Shown: positions 41,802-50,833, counted from the stretch's first letter. The stretch: DNA of 64,000 bases from Bacillota bacterium (GCA_017889625.1 JAGGAD010000039.1:1-64000); one strand, 5' to 3'. Translations and numbers: made by a program. Notes: generated by a model from the letters alone, not told the origin.

Positions 41802-42548
41802 TTAACCTTTACTGGTCCAGCAATCACTAGAGTATTTGTTGTAGTAATCATACGGCAAATAGAAATAACCTAAATCCCCCCAAGTTATCCCCCAAGAGTT
41901 CCTTACAATTAGCTGACTCTTAGCATCATCGTAGCCAACCACCAGCACCGCGTGACCACCAAGGTCTTGTTCAGTGCTGGTATCCGGCATCGGCACAACA
42001 CCGGTATTAGCAACATCATCATTCTCGAATGAATCATAGACCTCAATACCAATTACCACCGGCAACCCCTCGGCCAAGGCCGCTTTTAGCTGAGCCAATG
42101 ACGTAATACGGTGATATTCAGCAATTTTAAACGGCACCGCATCTGCAGTCATCTTATTCGTCGGCGGGTTAGTAAAGGTTGCTTCAACATAAGGCCAGTC
42201 AGCTTCCGGGCACACGCCGATCTTATTCAGCACCTTCATCCCATCGCGAATCTCTGCACCGCTGTCCTCGCTTACCGTTCCTTCCAGCAACCGTTCCTCG
42301 TAATACAGAAACAACCGCGACAGTTGTTCCCATTTTACTTCCTTGTTAACTAGCAGATACTCTCTTAGACCACTAGCGATGGCATTAGCCGTGCAACTCC
42401 CGAGATTTCCTTGATTAACCACCGGACTGCACTTTTTCCGCAGATCCACTTTGGTCGGCAGATGGGTCTCCGCTTTAAAAATCGCTGAACAAAAAATATG
42501 GTCTCTTAAGTCTTGGCTGTCCTGTTTGAGTAAGTACTTGTGTTTCAC
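41802..42548 (-). CDS. C1A (papain-like) cysteine peptidase
   Basis: A 248-residue peptidase without signal peptide or long propeptide. All catalytic positions are seen: the oxyanion Gln and nucleophile Cys in VVNQGNLGSCTANA (about 43-56), His in GGHAVLVVGYDD (about 197-208) and Asn in RNSWGITWGDLGYFYLPY (about 216-233). Bacterial C1A enzymes of this short type occur in phages and as secreted factors; here it lies inside the phage-like cassette, between the amidase and the PEGA-like gene. The start is GTG after AAAGGAGGGG. Its target is unknown. Confidence 0.85.
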   Translation of the reverse strand: MKHKYLLKQDSQDLRDHIFCSAIFKAETHLPTKVDLRKKCSPVVNQGNLGSCTANAIASGLREYLLVNKEVKWEQLSRLFLYYEERLLEGTVSEDSGAEIRDGMKVLNKIGVCPEADWPYVEATFTNPPTNKMTADAVPFKIAEYHRITSLAQLKAALAEGLPVVIGIEVYDSFENDDVANTGVVPMPDTSTEQDLGGHAVLVVGYDDAKSQLIVRNSWGITWGDLGYFYLPYDYYNKYSSDCWTSKG

Positions 42549-42570
42549 GCTATCCCCTCCTTTAAAATTA

Positions 42571-42598
42571 AAAGCCGTCTATCATAATAACAGCGGCT
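42571..42598 (-). terminator. weak hairpin after the amidase gene
   Basis: AGCCG (42571-42575) and CGGCT (42594-42598) can pair, and on the minus strand TTTTAATTTT follows. It would end or attenuate transcription between the amidase and peptidase genes. Confidence 0.35.
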
Positions 42599-42630
42599 AA
42601 TTACCAAAATTATCTATACGTTTCTCTAAA

Positions 42631-43212
42631 CTAACTATTTTGCTGATACCACAGGGCCTTTTCCCGCAGCATATCACCACCAGACCATTTTGCATCGCCC
42701 TCATGCAAAACCCAAAAGTCCCATCTTTCAGTATCACCGCCCGGACTTCCATCAGGATTAGGACTTGGCCCGTAAATTCCATTTGTACAACCATTGTCCT
42801 CATAGCCCGGATCTTCACCATCAAGATTATTGGCGGCTTCGGCATGGGTCATAAAATGTTTAATATCTATCGGCAAAGCTAACTTCTTACCAAGCACCGC
42901 CAACACCTGAGCTATCACCTCAATCTGAGCTTCAGTCGGCGGCTCCGGGCCCAGATCATTAGTAGAGCTAGCATTATAAGCGCATAACGCGGCAACCGCA
43001 ATCGCCCGACTGTTACGCATATAAGTATGATTTAGATGCGTTGTTAAATCGCTGACCGTAGTGTAGATTGTACCGTCCTTATCAACCAGGATGTGATAGT
43101 CGGTAAACTGTTGACCATAATGCCCAGCCGACCAGTGGATATAAACATGGGTTATATCCCCGGCGGCAGCCTGCGCCATCGTTCTAAGCCCAGCCAAATC
43201 AATTTTCGCCAT
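42631..43212 (-). CDS. N-acetylmuramoyl-L-alanine amidase (amidase_2/PGRP), phage lysin type
   Basis: A 193-residue enzyme. HVYIHWSAGHYGQ (about 22-34) gives the first zinc histidine, DYHILVDKDGTIY (about 38-50) the domain centre, HLNHTYMRNSRAIAVAA the second region, and HFMTHAEAA (about 119-127) the third histidine. It would cut the amide bond between muramic acid and the stem peptide. No signal peptide is seen, as in phage endolysins. It lies directly after the tail fibre gene, and no holin is recognised nearby. Confidence 0.82.
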   Translation of the reverse strand: MAKIDLAGLRTMAQAAAGDITHVYIHWSAGHYGQQFTDYHILVDKDGTIYTTVSDLTTHLNHTYMRNSRAIAVAALCAYNASSTNDLGPEPPTEAQIEVIAQVLAVLGKKLALPIDIKHFMTHAEAANNLDGEDPGYEDNGCTNGIYGPSPNPDGSPGGDTERWDFWVLHEGDAKWSGGDMLREKALWYQQNS

Positions 43213-43400
43213 CTTACTCCCCCCTTTTTTTCTTCATTACTATATAAATACTCACCTTACGCCAAATAGTACCGTCTTCACTAACCGAAAGATGAGCCTA
43301 TTTATCATCTCTATTTTAACACCCTAAACCGGACGAAAAGTGTCATCTTCGTATCAACCTTTGCCCCGTCATTTCAGCAATTTTCTGCAGACAAGCCCAC

Positions 43401-46400
43401 TTACTTTTTCTCCCCCTGAGCCGCTACCGCCGCACTTAGTTCCTGAATCGCCTTAATCATCGGCCCAATCAATTCCAAATAGTTGATCGACAGAACATCC
43501 TCCCCACCGCAAGCCGCGTGATCTTGATACCCGGCAAAATCTATTCCCAGCTCATCCATAACATCCTTTAACTCCTGGGCGATTAGCCCTTGATGGTAAC
43601 GGCTCCGGGTTTTTGAGCCGTCATTATCGGCAGCACTCGGATAATCCTCCCGGTAATTCCAGCGAAATTGACGCGGCTGGAGTTTATTAATAAACTCCAG
43701 CCCCAACGCCGTATCGGCAATATCGGTTTTATCCCGCCGGTCAAAGCGAGACGCCAGCGAATAATAATAAACCGTTGTCGCAGAATTGCCTAATTGCACC
43801 TGGTTCGCTGCTGTAATATCCGCGCTATACCCCAACGCCGTGCAATTGATATACGTTGCCAACGACGCCCCGGCATTAGCACCGATTGCCGTATTATAGC
43901 TGCCGGTCGTATTTAAAGTTAACGCCCCATCGCCAACTCCGGTGTTATAATATCCCGCCGACGCCGCTAACACATTAGTGCCAAATTTAATACTGCTATA
44001 AGCATCACTGGCAATCCCACCGTCCGCTGCTAGGCTCCCGGCTAAAGCAGTGCTCCCCGCAACCGCCAGCGTCCCGTCCAAGGTTGTATTGCCGCTGACC
44101 CTTAACGTGTTTAACGCGCTGACCTTAACCGGCTTAGGTCGCTCCGCCCGGCACAAGGCATAAGCAAAAGCTTTGGCCACTGCCACCAAGCCTTCTGCCG
44201 TCGGATGAATATTATCACTATACCACTCTAGATTACTCCCGAAGCAGTCCTGCACATCGGCCATCCCGTAGCCATTAGCGGCACACAGCCGTTTAATAAT
44301 ACTGCGTTTTAATGCCCCTTGGGTATAATAGCTCGTCGTCACCCCCGTAACTTTCGATACCGCCGCCTCAGTATAAACCGGGAAAACCCCAATAATCGGC
44401 ACCGCCCCATCCGCCGCGATCTTCGCCGCAATCGCCGTTAAATCAGTTTCAAAAGTTGCCTCACTCACCGCTCCTTGAACATCATTGGTTCCCAGCATCA
44501 CCAACACATAATCATGCGAACTAAACTCATAGCTATCAATGCTTGCCGCCCAGCTAACCGCCGACGTACTGCTAATTGCATAATTGGTAACCGCAACCTT
44601 CCCAATCCCCGGCATGTTCTGAGCTATCGCTTTCAACATGGCGTCATAAGAAAGCGTCGACCACGCCCCATAGCTGATACTATCGCCAACAATCCCAATG
44701 CTCAGCGGCCTAGCGGCTTGAAAATTATCTTTAGTGTACGTAATAAAATTATTGATCGTCACCACCGCCGCAATATGATAACTGACCGCAAACCCGGCGG
44801 TAGTTATCTCTAATGACAAGCTAAACAACCCCACCCGGTATTCATTCACATAAACTTCTACCGTATCCTTAGCCACAACCCTCAGGCGCAGCGCCACCGA
44901 GCCAGCCGAATACAGGGCATAAGCATAACCATTCGGCAGCGCATACAAAGTTGTCGCTATCTCGCTGGCGCTGCCGTCGCTAGCCTGAAACACCACCATC
45001 AGCCCGGCAGTATTGCCATAAAGAGCAAAGTCGTAGCGCTGAGTCTCGGTCATAATAACCGCCGACACAAATCCAGTCGAAGTAACCGTCCCCGCCGCAA
45101 ACGTAACTTCATACGAATTGCCGACATCCGGGGTAAAAAATACCCCTTCCTGCCCGGAGCTAAACGCCGTCGGCCAGGCTATCTCATTAGCGCTAGCCGT
45201 GCCGGTAAAATCACCGTAGCTATTCACCGCCGTAATCGCAGCTGTCGTTAAGGTAGTCATATCAATACAGCTGAATTCCTGTTCTCCGATGAAACTAGCC
45301 GCAGTTCCTAAGTTATACAGTTCCCAGGGAACATTGACATTCGCCGGTTTGGTAAAAGTCGTTCCATGCCCGGAATTATAAATAGTTACCGGAGTTAAAA
45401 AATACATATCTTTGATATTTGGGTTTTCATCAACCTGAATGATAACGTCCTGGTCGGCATAAATATGGCACCCGGTTAAATCCGGCCTGGTTCCGGCAAA
45501 ATAATACGTAGCCGGCCCCGGTAAATAGGCCACAACCTGCGGTGCTTTGATAACCGGCTTCACTACGGTTGCTGCCGTTATTGTTGTAGCATCATCAACT
45601 TTTATCACCACAACTGCCTGGGTTGTCGTAAGTTTGGTGGTAAAGTTAATTGCGCTGGAACTAAAAGCATTGATTTCCGTACAGATACCCGCTGAGTCTA
45701 ATTCCGCGATTAGCATATACCCGGCAGCAAGACCGGTCATATAGGTTGTGCTTGGCGACAAATCAACTGTCGTGTACAGCCTTGTAGCATTAGTTTTTAG
45801 CGTAATCGCACTGCCAATTCCCGTGCTTATCGTCCCCTGTGTCCAGGTCACCGCCGCTAATACATCATCCGCCGCTTCAACCGCCGCTGTCCGCAAGGCT
45901 TTATATGCACTGAGGTCATCAGTCGTCCCGTCCCCTACCGCCCCATAAGCCCGGATATCGGCCCACGGCCCGGCGGCGATCACCTCCGGCACCGTCAACG
46001 TTCCGGTCATGGCCGTACTTCCATCCAACGGCAGCGCCCCGATTCCCACTGCAGTAACCTCATCCGTCCCCCCGCTGCCATGAGTCGTGGCATGAGCTGT
46101 CGGTGTCCGGGCATCAGCCAACCGCGAATCATCCGTGGCCACCGCATTAGTAATAACGCTGACCTCATGCGCCCCAACCGCGAGCTTATGGGCAGCGACA
46201 GCGCTGGCGGTATTGCTATAAGCTGAAGCCAGCGCACTAGAGATTTTGCTATTCACACTAGTTAGATTGGGAAACTGGGTATTATCCGCAGCCTCGGTGC
46301 CAATAACCAAATAGCCGGTATCGCTTATATAACCTGGCTCCCCCGGCAATAAATCCGGTTCCTTCGCCGAAGTACCCCGTCTGATTTGCAGCCGTTTCCC

Positions 46401-46403
46401 CAT
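43401..46403 (-). CDS. large phage tail fibre with SGNH hydrolase and S74 chaperone domains
   Basis: A 1000-residue fibre. The N-terminal GKRLQIRRGTSAKEPDLLPGE is a common fibre-attachment block. ADIRAYGAVGDGTTDD (about 150) begins a beta-helix of pectate-lyase type. SIGIVGDSISYG (about 570), MLGTNDVQ (about 640) and NIHPTAEGLVAVA (about 730) are the SGNH esterase blocks. LRVSGNTTLDGTLAVAG leads to the S74 intramolecular chaperone at the end (DRRDKTDIADTALGLEFINKLQP), which folds the trimer and then cuts itself off. The ATG overlaps the adaptor stop (TGATG). The esterase probably trims surface sugars. Confidence 0.85.
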   Translation of the reverse strand: MGKRLQIRRGTSAKEPDLLPGEPGYISDTGYLVIGTEAADNTQFPNLTSVNSKISSALASAYSNTASAVAAHKLAVGAHEVSVITNAVATDDSRLADARTPTAHATTHGSGGTDEVTAVGIGALPLDGSTAMTGTLTVPEVIAAGPWADIRAYGAVGDGTTDDLSAYKALRTAAVEAADDVLAAVTWTQGTISTGIGSAITLKTNATRLYTTVDLSPSTTYMTGLAAGYMLIAELDSAGICTEINAFSSSAINFTTKLTTTQAVVVIKVDDATTITAATVVKPVIKAPQVVAYLPGPATYYFAGTRPDLTGCHIYADQDVIIQVDENPNIKDMYFLTPVTIYNSGHGTTFTKPANVNVPWELYNLGTAASFIGEQEFSCIDMTTLTTAAITAVNSYGDFTGTASANEIAWPTAFSSGQEGVFFTPDVGNSYEVTFAAGTVTSTGFVSAVIMTETQRYDFALYGNTAGLMVVFQASDGSASEIATTLYALPNGYAYALYSAGSVALRLRVVAKDTVEVYVNEYRVGLFSLSLEITTAGFAVSYHIAAVVTINNFITYTKDNFQAARPLSIGIVGDSISYGAWSTLSYDAMLKAIAQNMPGIGKVAVTNYAISSTSAVSWAASIDSYEFSSHDYVLVMLGTNDVQGAVSEATFETDLTAIAAKIAADGAVPIIGVFPVYTEAAVSKVTGVTTSYYTQGALKRSIIKRLCAANGYGMADVQDCFGSNLEWYSDNIHPTAEGLVAVAKAFAYALCRAERPKPVKVSALNTLRVSGNTTLDGTLAVAGSTALAGSLAADGGIASDAYSSIKFGTNVLAASAGYYNTGVGDGALTLNTTGSYNTAIGANAGASLATYINCTALGYSADITAANQVQLGNSATTVYYYSLASRFDRRDKTDIADTALGLEFINKLQPRQFRWNYREDYPSAADNDGSKTRSRYHQGLIAQELKDVMDELGIDFAGYQDHAACGGEDVLSINYLELIGPMIKAIQELSAAVAAQGEKK

Positions 46404-47131
46404 CAATCCCACTCCCCAAGATTTAATTCCATCGCTATATTGGTTCCTGCCGCCGCGCTTGTCCCCGCATTCGTCCTGACATTCCTATGCACCCCACCGT
46501 TCCCCAGCGGATCACTGGCCAGCCCCAGCCCCCGGGTAAAGGCCAGCTTATCCTCCGCCAGATATCTTTCCACAATATACAGCCCCTTTTTCCGCCACAA
46601 CTCACCCTTGGCTGCTTCATCAAAATAATCGAAGTACTCCGCCGCCGCCAAATAGATAAACGCCTCCGGCAATTCCACCGTCGTCACATCACTAGCCGAC
46701 GACGAATCCGTCAAATCCTCCGGCCAAAACTCACCGTAGATTTTTACCGTGCCGGAAGTCGGCACAGGAATAAGCTGAAAATTCGCACTTATTTCCAGGT
46801 AATATTTAGGAGATCCGGTTTCAGCAAAATCCCTAAACCCCAGTTTTCTGGCTTCCTCAAGGCTCTTTAGCCGCGTCAGCGCAGTTAAATTATCATTGAT
46901 ATCAAGATACTCCACCGCGCGAACCGCCTTAATCCTTTCCCCCGCTCCGTCAATCACCCCGGCAGTATAGCTAACCGTTCGGTAAGCAAAAAACTTCCTT
47001 ATCACATACTCCCTCAGCACCGCTCTTCGCGCCGCGTTCATAAATAATAACAGCAGCTCCCGATTATCCCCCGTTACATCCTGCCGGGCCGTAATCAGGG
47101 CTGCCTTATCCAACATCGCCGCTGCATCCAT
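46403..47131 (-). CDS. phage head-tail adaptor-like protein
   Basis: A 242-residue mixed helical protein: LLLFMNAARRAVLREYVIRKFF, a central beta part with YLEISANFQLIPVPTSGTVKIYGEFWPEDL, and VELPEAFIYLAAAEYFDYFDEA near the C-terminus. This alpha-beta-alpha order, with a C-terminal helix pair counting residues of a membrane-free ring, is that of P22 gp4/T7 gp11-like adaptors. The ATG follows GGGAGGTG. It sits directly upstream of the tail fibre and is coupled to it. Assignment is by pattern. Confidence 0.6.
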   Translation of the reverse strand: MDAAAMLDKAALITARQDVTGDNRELLLLFMNAARRAVLREYVIRKFFAYRTVSYTAGVIDGAGERIKAVRAVEYLDINDNLTALTRLKSLEEARKLGFRDFAETGSPKYYLEISANFQLIPVPTSGTVKIYGEFWPEDLTDSSSASDVTTVELPEAFIYLAAAEYFDYFDEAAKGELWRKKGLYIVERYLAEDKLAFTRGLGLASDPLGNGGVHRNVRTNAGTSAAAGTNIAMELNLGEWD

Positions 47132-47147
47132 CTATTATTCACCTCCC

Positions 47148-47426
47148 TTAAACCCGCGCCATAGAAGTCCTCAAATGCGAATTTGCCTGCAAAAATTTCA
47201 TAAACGCTTTTGGGTTAGTTTGCAGTTCGTATTTTTCCTCCGCCGACATATGCGCCCACATCGCCAGCGGAATCCTCGCCACCCGCATAAAATCATGACC
47301 TTTATCCAGATACCGTTCCCTTCCCATCCGTTGCTCGTAATTGCGCCGAAAAATATCACTGTGATCATACACCGACACCATTTTAATGGTATCGCCACGG
47401 CTGTCAAAAATCTGTTTAATTAACAT
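47148..47426 (-). CDS. small phage-region protein, 92 aa
   Basis: A 92-residue basic, helical protein: MLIKQIFDSRGDTIKMVSVY, then HSDIFRRNYEQRMGRERYL and an end with FLQANSHLRTSMARV. ATG after AAGGAGG. It is the first gene of the phage run on this strand, 16 bases before the adaptor. A decayed copy of its N-terminal 29 codons lies at 49200-49289. Family unknown; position suggests a structural or small regulatory phage protein. Confidence 0.65.
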   Translation of the reverse strand: MLIKQIFDSRGDTIKMVSVYDHSDIFRRNYEQRMGRERYLDKGHDFMRVARIPLAMWAHMSAEEKYELQTNPKAFMKFLQANSHLRTSMARV

Positions 47427-47449
47427 ATTGCCTCCTTGCAAAACTAAAA

Positions 47450-47479
47450 CCAGGAACCGGGTAGTCCCGCTATTCCTGG
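47450..47479. terminator. terminator between the TadG-like gene and the phage run
   Basis: CCAGGAA (47450-47456) pairs with TTCCTGG (47473-47479), with an inner CGGG/CCCG pair. T-rich sequence follows on both strands. On the minus strand it lies 63 bases after the TadG-like stop and only 23 bases before the first phage gene. Confidence 0.65.
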
Positions 47480-47542
47480 CTTTTATTGTATCGAAGCTAT
47501 ACCACATTGTGGTCATACCCCGGCACCATTTTAATCCCATTG

Positions 47543-48481
47543 TTAATTAGTGAGGACTACATGATTAAGTCCATAGTTTGTAGCCGAAGTACTAATATCA
47601 CCAGGCAGCACCATTTGCCGAAACTTCCCATATACATAACTGTCACTGCCTTGATTAGCGTTACCCTCAAGAAAAAAAGCAGCAAAGCCTACAACTTGTA
47701 CATTACTTGAACCATTAACGGCAAATGAATCAATAATAGGAGAGACGACAATTCGGCCAGAGTTGTTCTGTACCGTGTCGAAGGTGGCTGTTGGGTCAAG
47801 ATTAATACGATAGGCAATTCCCTGACTAGTAGGTCCTGAAATATTGCCGGTCTCGGTAGAAATCCAGTCCCCAATATGAAATGTACCTTTATATCCATAC
47901 TTCAAATTATAAAGATAAACGCTGGCACCAGTTCCCCCCAGGGCTAAGGCTTGAAAATTGCCATCAAAGCCACTGCCAGCACCAACTTTTAACTTATAGG
48001 TTTTACCAAATACCAAATTTTGTTTTACTATGCCAAAGGGCACTATTCCTATATTCCCACCAGAAAATGTTTTGACCTGAGCAGTCGTAGTAGCAGTCAC
48101 ATTAGCCATCGATTCATTCCAAATGTTAGCAAAAAAGAGTGGTACCTTTCGGCTAATTGTTACGGTCACTGAAGTATTATCGTTTGCAACTGTAACTTGA
48201 ACTATATCGCCCTTTTTTCCATTCAGGTTAGCGTAAGTATTAGCGTCTGCTTTTGCCTGAGTATAGTTCCCCGGTAAATCTTGTGCTCCAGCTAGCGCCG
48301 CAGAATCCGCCGCATTAGCTAACTGATATTTATTAACATATAAAAGTCCGACGTCCATTACCAACGCCGCCATTCCACATATAACAATCACACTCAAAGC
48401 AACTAGAACGGCAGTTGCACCCTTTTGGTTTCTTAGCGTTTGCAGGATAGATGGGTCTACTAAATAATTTCGTATCATCAT
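47543..48481 (-). CDS. TadG-like pilus/secretion protein (Flp pilus)
   Basis: A 312-residue protein with one membrane helix near 25-45 inside the Tad signature QKGATAVLVALSVIVICGMAALVMDVGLLYV, which contains the GxTAVL...E/D...D of Tad/Flp pseudopilins, followed by NKYQLANAADSAALAGA. The rest is a beta-rich outer part. TadG/TadE-like minor pilins work with Flp fibres in adhesion, but no other tad gene is in the window. ATG ATG starts six bases after AGGAG. It is a single gene with its own terminator. Confidence 0.78.
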   Translation of the reverse strand: MMIRNYLVDPSILQTLRNQKGATAVLVALSVIVICGMAALVMDVGLLYVNKYQLANAADSAALAGAQDLPGNYTQAKADANTYANLNGKKGDIVQVTVANDNTSVTVTISRKVPLFFANIWNESMANVTATTTAQVKTFSGGNIGIVPFGIVKQNLVFGKTYKLKVGAGSGFDGNFQALALGGTGASVYLYNLKYGYKGTFHIGDWISTETGNISGPTSQGIAYRINLDPTATFDTVQNNSGRIVVSPIIDSFAVNGSSNVQVVGFAAFFLEGNANQGSDSYVYGKFRQMVLPGDISTSATNYGLNHVVLTN

Positions 48482-48778
48482 AGCTATCTCCTATGCTATT
48501 CTCTATCCTCATTCTAAGATTTTAAGTTCTTATACACAATAGGCCGTAATTCCTAGTTTTGCAACCATCTTTCGCTTTTTAAAATCTTTCAGCATACTAA
48601 TTTTATCATGTAAACCATCCCAAAAAGTGACAGTTTTGCGACATGACGCCCCCTGCCGCCCTTACTGCCCTTGATCATATTACTATATTGGAATAAAAAA
48701 ATCCCAATTGGCAACTCTAAAATAAATTACAATACCGTAAACATACAACTGAGCAATAGTATTTTAGGAGGTGCTGGT

Positions 48779-49183
48779 ATGGCACTCATCGAATGGAATC
48801 AAAATTTCAGTGTTAGTGTCGCCGAACTTGATAAAGAACACAAAAAATTAGTAGACATGATCAATTCCTTACATGAGTCAATGAAGTCCGGCAAAGGAAA
48901 AGAAATAATAGCAAAGATTCTTGATGAAATTACTGATTATGCCTTAAAGCATTTCAATCACGAGGAAAAATTAATGGTTCAGTATAATTACCAGACATAC
49001 GAAGAACACAAAGCAGTACATGATAATTTCGTCAAAAAAATTGCAGAATTAAGAACGCTGCATGATCAAAAATTACTTCATGCTGGACAATTACTTAATA
49101 CCTTGCAAGATTGGCTGATAAATCATATTTGCGATGTTGATAAAAACTATAGCTCCATTTTATCGGAAGCTATGAAAAAATAG
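48779..49183 (+). CDS. bacteriohemerythrin-like protein
   Basis: A 134-residue four-helix protein with the di-iron ligands in family order: H in ELDKEHKKLVDMIN, H and E in KHFNHEEKLM, H residues in EEHKAVHDNF, and H/D in LINHICDVD. It binds oxygen, probably for sensing or for protecting anaerobic enzymes. The ATG follows AGGAGGTGCTGGT exactly, which excludes 36 earlier in-frame codons. Single gene with no partner nearby. Confidence 0.9.
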   Translation: MALIEWNQNFSVSVAELDKEHKKLVDMINSLHESMKSGKGKEIIAKILDEITDYALKHFNHEEKLMVQYNYQTYEEHKAVHDNFVKKIAELRTLHDQKLLHAGQLLNTLQDWLINHICDVDKNYSSILSEAMKK

Positions 49184-49199
49184 CTAACGTAATCCGCGG

Positions 49200-49289
49200 C
49201 TAATTACGCCGAAAAATATCACTGTGGTCATCACCTGCCGCCATTTTGCTGGTGTCTCCGTAGCTATCAAGAATTGCTCTGCTTAAAAT
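49200..49289 (-). pseudogene. decayed duplicate of the first phage-run gene's 5' end
   Basis: The bases upstream of the ribosome site and the 30 codons that follow match the 92-residue gene at 47.4 kb: RBS GGAGGCAAT is shared, the start codon is ATT in place of ATG, and the frame ends DHSDIFRRN followed by TAG where the intact gene continues with Tyr. The homologous residues align without gaps (D-S-x-G-D-T-x-K-M). About 1.8 kb separates the copies. It should be non-functional or make a 29-residue peptide. Confidence 0.65.
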
Positions 49290-49400
49290 ATTGCCTCCTT
49301 TGTTTGCCGTTCATGGTAATACATATAAACCCGCCCCGGTGAAATAATAACTCCGTCGGGTTATTATCAACTTGATAGTAAATTTCACTGGGGGTATCAT

Positions 49401-49604
49401 ATGAAAATTAGCGGTAGAAACAAGTTAGAAGCTACGATTAAAGAAATAACCAAGGGTTCAGTAATGGCGAAAGTCGTCATGGACTATAACGGCACTGAAC
49501 TAGTAGCTGCAATCACTGTAGATTCGGTAGACGACTTAAACCTCAAAACCGGTGATAAGGTAACTGCTTTGGTTAAAGCCACGGAAATGATGATAATAAA
49601 ATAA
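49401..49604 (+). CDS. molbindin (Mop/TOBE domain, molybdate-binding)
   Basis: A 67-residue Mop domain: SGRNKLEATIKEITKGSVMAKV, then VDSVDDLNLKTGDKVTALVKATEMMI. It closely matches the C-terminal domain of the ModC-like ATPase 0.4 kb downstream. Molbindins store or buffer molybdate or tungstate as hexamers. The ATG follows GGGGGTATCAT. A terminator separates it from modC, so the two are not strictly one operon. Confidence 0.88.
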   Translation: MKISGRNKLEATIKEITKGSVMAKVVMDYNGTELVAAITVDSVDDLNLKTGDKVTALVKATEMMIIK

Positions 49605-49614
49605 CTGCTGAATT

Positions 49615-49646
49615 GAAGCCCCCGGGTTCAAAAACCTGGGGGCTTC
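49615..49646 (+). terminator. terminator after molbindin
   Basis: GAAGCCCCCGGGTT (49615-49628) pairs with AACCTGGGGGCTTC (49633-49646), one mismatch, loop CAAA. It closely resembles the terminator at 52.2 kb. Confidence 0.8.
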
Positions 49647-49792
49647 TGGCTTTATCTGTCGGATTAATCTCATGCATTTATCACTGCATAAACACCCTAT
49701 CCTGACAAGCGCCAAAGAAAACAACTTTGGTTAATTACTAAACTAATACCGTTCAATCCGCTGAAAAAAAAGCTATTCAAAGAGGTGCTCCA

Positions 49793-50653
49793 ATGCTGAC
49801 CGTAGACATTACTAAGCAATTGCCCGATTTCGCGTTGCAAATTAAATTTGCTATAAACGACGCTGTCTTAGTTTTGTTTGGACCATCTGGCTGTGGTAAA
49901 ACCACCCTGCTTCGTTGCCTTGCCGGACTGTTAAAGCCTGACGCCGGAAAAATCATTCATGACCAGCAAACTTTTTTCAATTCCAGTACCGGAATTTTTA
50001 TTCCGCCTCGTCAGCGGCAAATCAGCTACATGTTTCAAGACTATGCACTTTTCCCGCACTTGAACGTCCAAGAAAACATTTGGTACGGCGCTAAGCGACA
50101 AAATCCAGAAGCTCCTCATACCTATGAACAACTGTTAAGCCTGCTCAATATTGAGCATTTACCCAAACGCTATATCTATAAGCTTTCTGGCGGCGAAAAA
50201 CAGCGAGTAGCCTTGGCCAGAGCCCTCATGGCCGAACCAAAAATCTTATTGCTGGATGAACCCTTGTCGGCCTTGGATACCGTCACCCGTATAAACCTGC
50301 ATTCTGAATTGAAGAAAATCCAAAAACTGTGGCAAATACCATTCATTCTTGTCACCCATGACTTAAAAGAAGCTAAAAGCATGGGCGATCAGGTTCTATT
50401 TCTCGACCAAGGACAGCAGGTAACTGCCCCTGCATTCTGGAATTCTCACAATATAATTAGCGGCCGCAACCAATTCCCGGCAACGGTAAAGCATATTGTC
50501 CGCGATTTAGTAATGTCTAAAGTAGTAATGGAAGATAAAGACCGCGAGTATATTTCAGTCATTACCACTGACGCTGTTGATGATCTTGAACTTAAACCAG
50601 GTGATCAAGTCACCGCTTTAGTCAAAGCCACTGAAATGATGGTGCAAAAATAG
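49793..50653 (+). CDS. modC: ModC-like molybdate ABC transporter ATPase
   Basis: A 286-residue ABC ATPase. GPSGCGKTTLLRCLAGLL (Walker A, about 32-49), LSGGEKQRVALARALMAEP (signature), LLLDEPLSALD (Walker B, D-loop) and LVTHDLKEA (switch His) are intact. The last 65 residues are one Mop domain. ModC usually has about 350 residues and two Mop repeats, so this is a short form. It would power molybdate uptake with a ModA binding protein and ModB permease, but neither is next to it. Preceded by AGAGGTG; the terminator-like region after the stop is not obvious. Confidence 0.8.
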   Translation: MLTVDITKQLPDFALQIKFAINDAVLVLFGPSGCGKTTLLRCLAGLLKPDAGKIIHDQQTFFNSSTGIFIPPRQRQISYMFQDYALFPHLNVQENIWYGAKRQNPEAPHTYEQLLSLLNIEHLPKRYIYKLSGGEKQRVALARALMAEPKILLLDEPLSALDTVTRINLHSELKKIQKLWQIPFILVTHDLKEAKSMGDQVLFLDQGQQVTAPAFWNSHNIISGRNQFPATVKHIVRDLVMSKVVMEDKDREYISVITTDAVDDLELKPGDQVTALVKATEMMVQK

Positions 50654-50787
50654 CGGCAAACTACATTATGGTCATTAGCTTAGTAAAAGCTACGAATTTT
50701 ATCATAAAAGCCATCCATAAAACCGAAAGGCCACTACTATACCAAGCTTTATTCACGGGCGAAAATTTAGAATTTTCAATTGACGAT

Positions 50788-50832
50788 TATCCACATGGAT
50801 AAAATATTCTTGTTTTTTTATCCATGTGGATA
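50788..50832. promoter_or_regulatory. two identical palindromes upstream of the OmpA-type gene
   Basis: TATCCA-CA-TGGATA (50788-50801) and TATCCA-TG-TGGATA (50819-50832) are the same 14-bp dyad, centres 31 bp apart, about three helical turns. Together they also form one 19-bp inverted repeat (50786-50804 and 50816-50834). The second dyad touches the -35 box, so a dimeric regulator could bind both. Confidence 0.6.
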
Positions 50833-50833
50833 A

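Noticed and set aside
30180-47430. A complete inducible prophage
   Set aside because: No integrase, repressor, terminase, portal or capsid was found in or beside the run, and no att-like repeats were seen at the ends.
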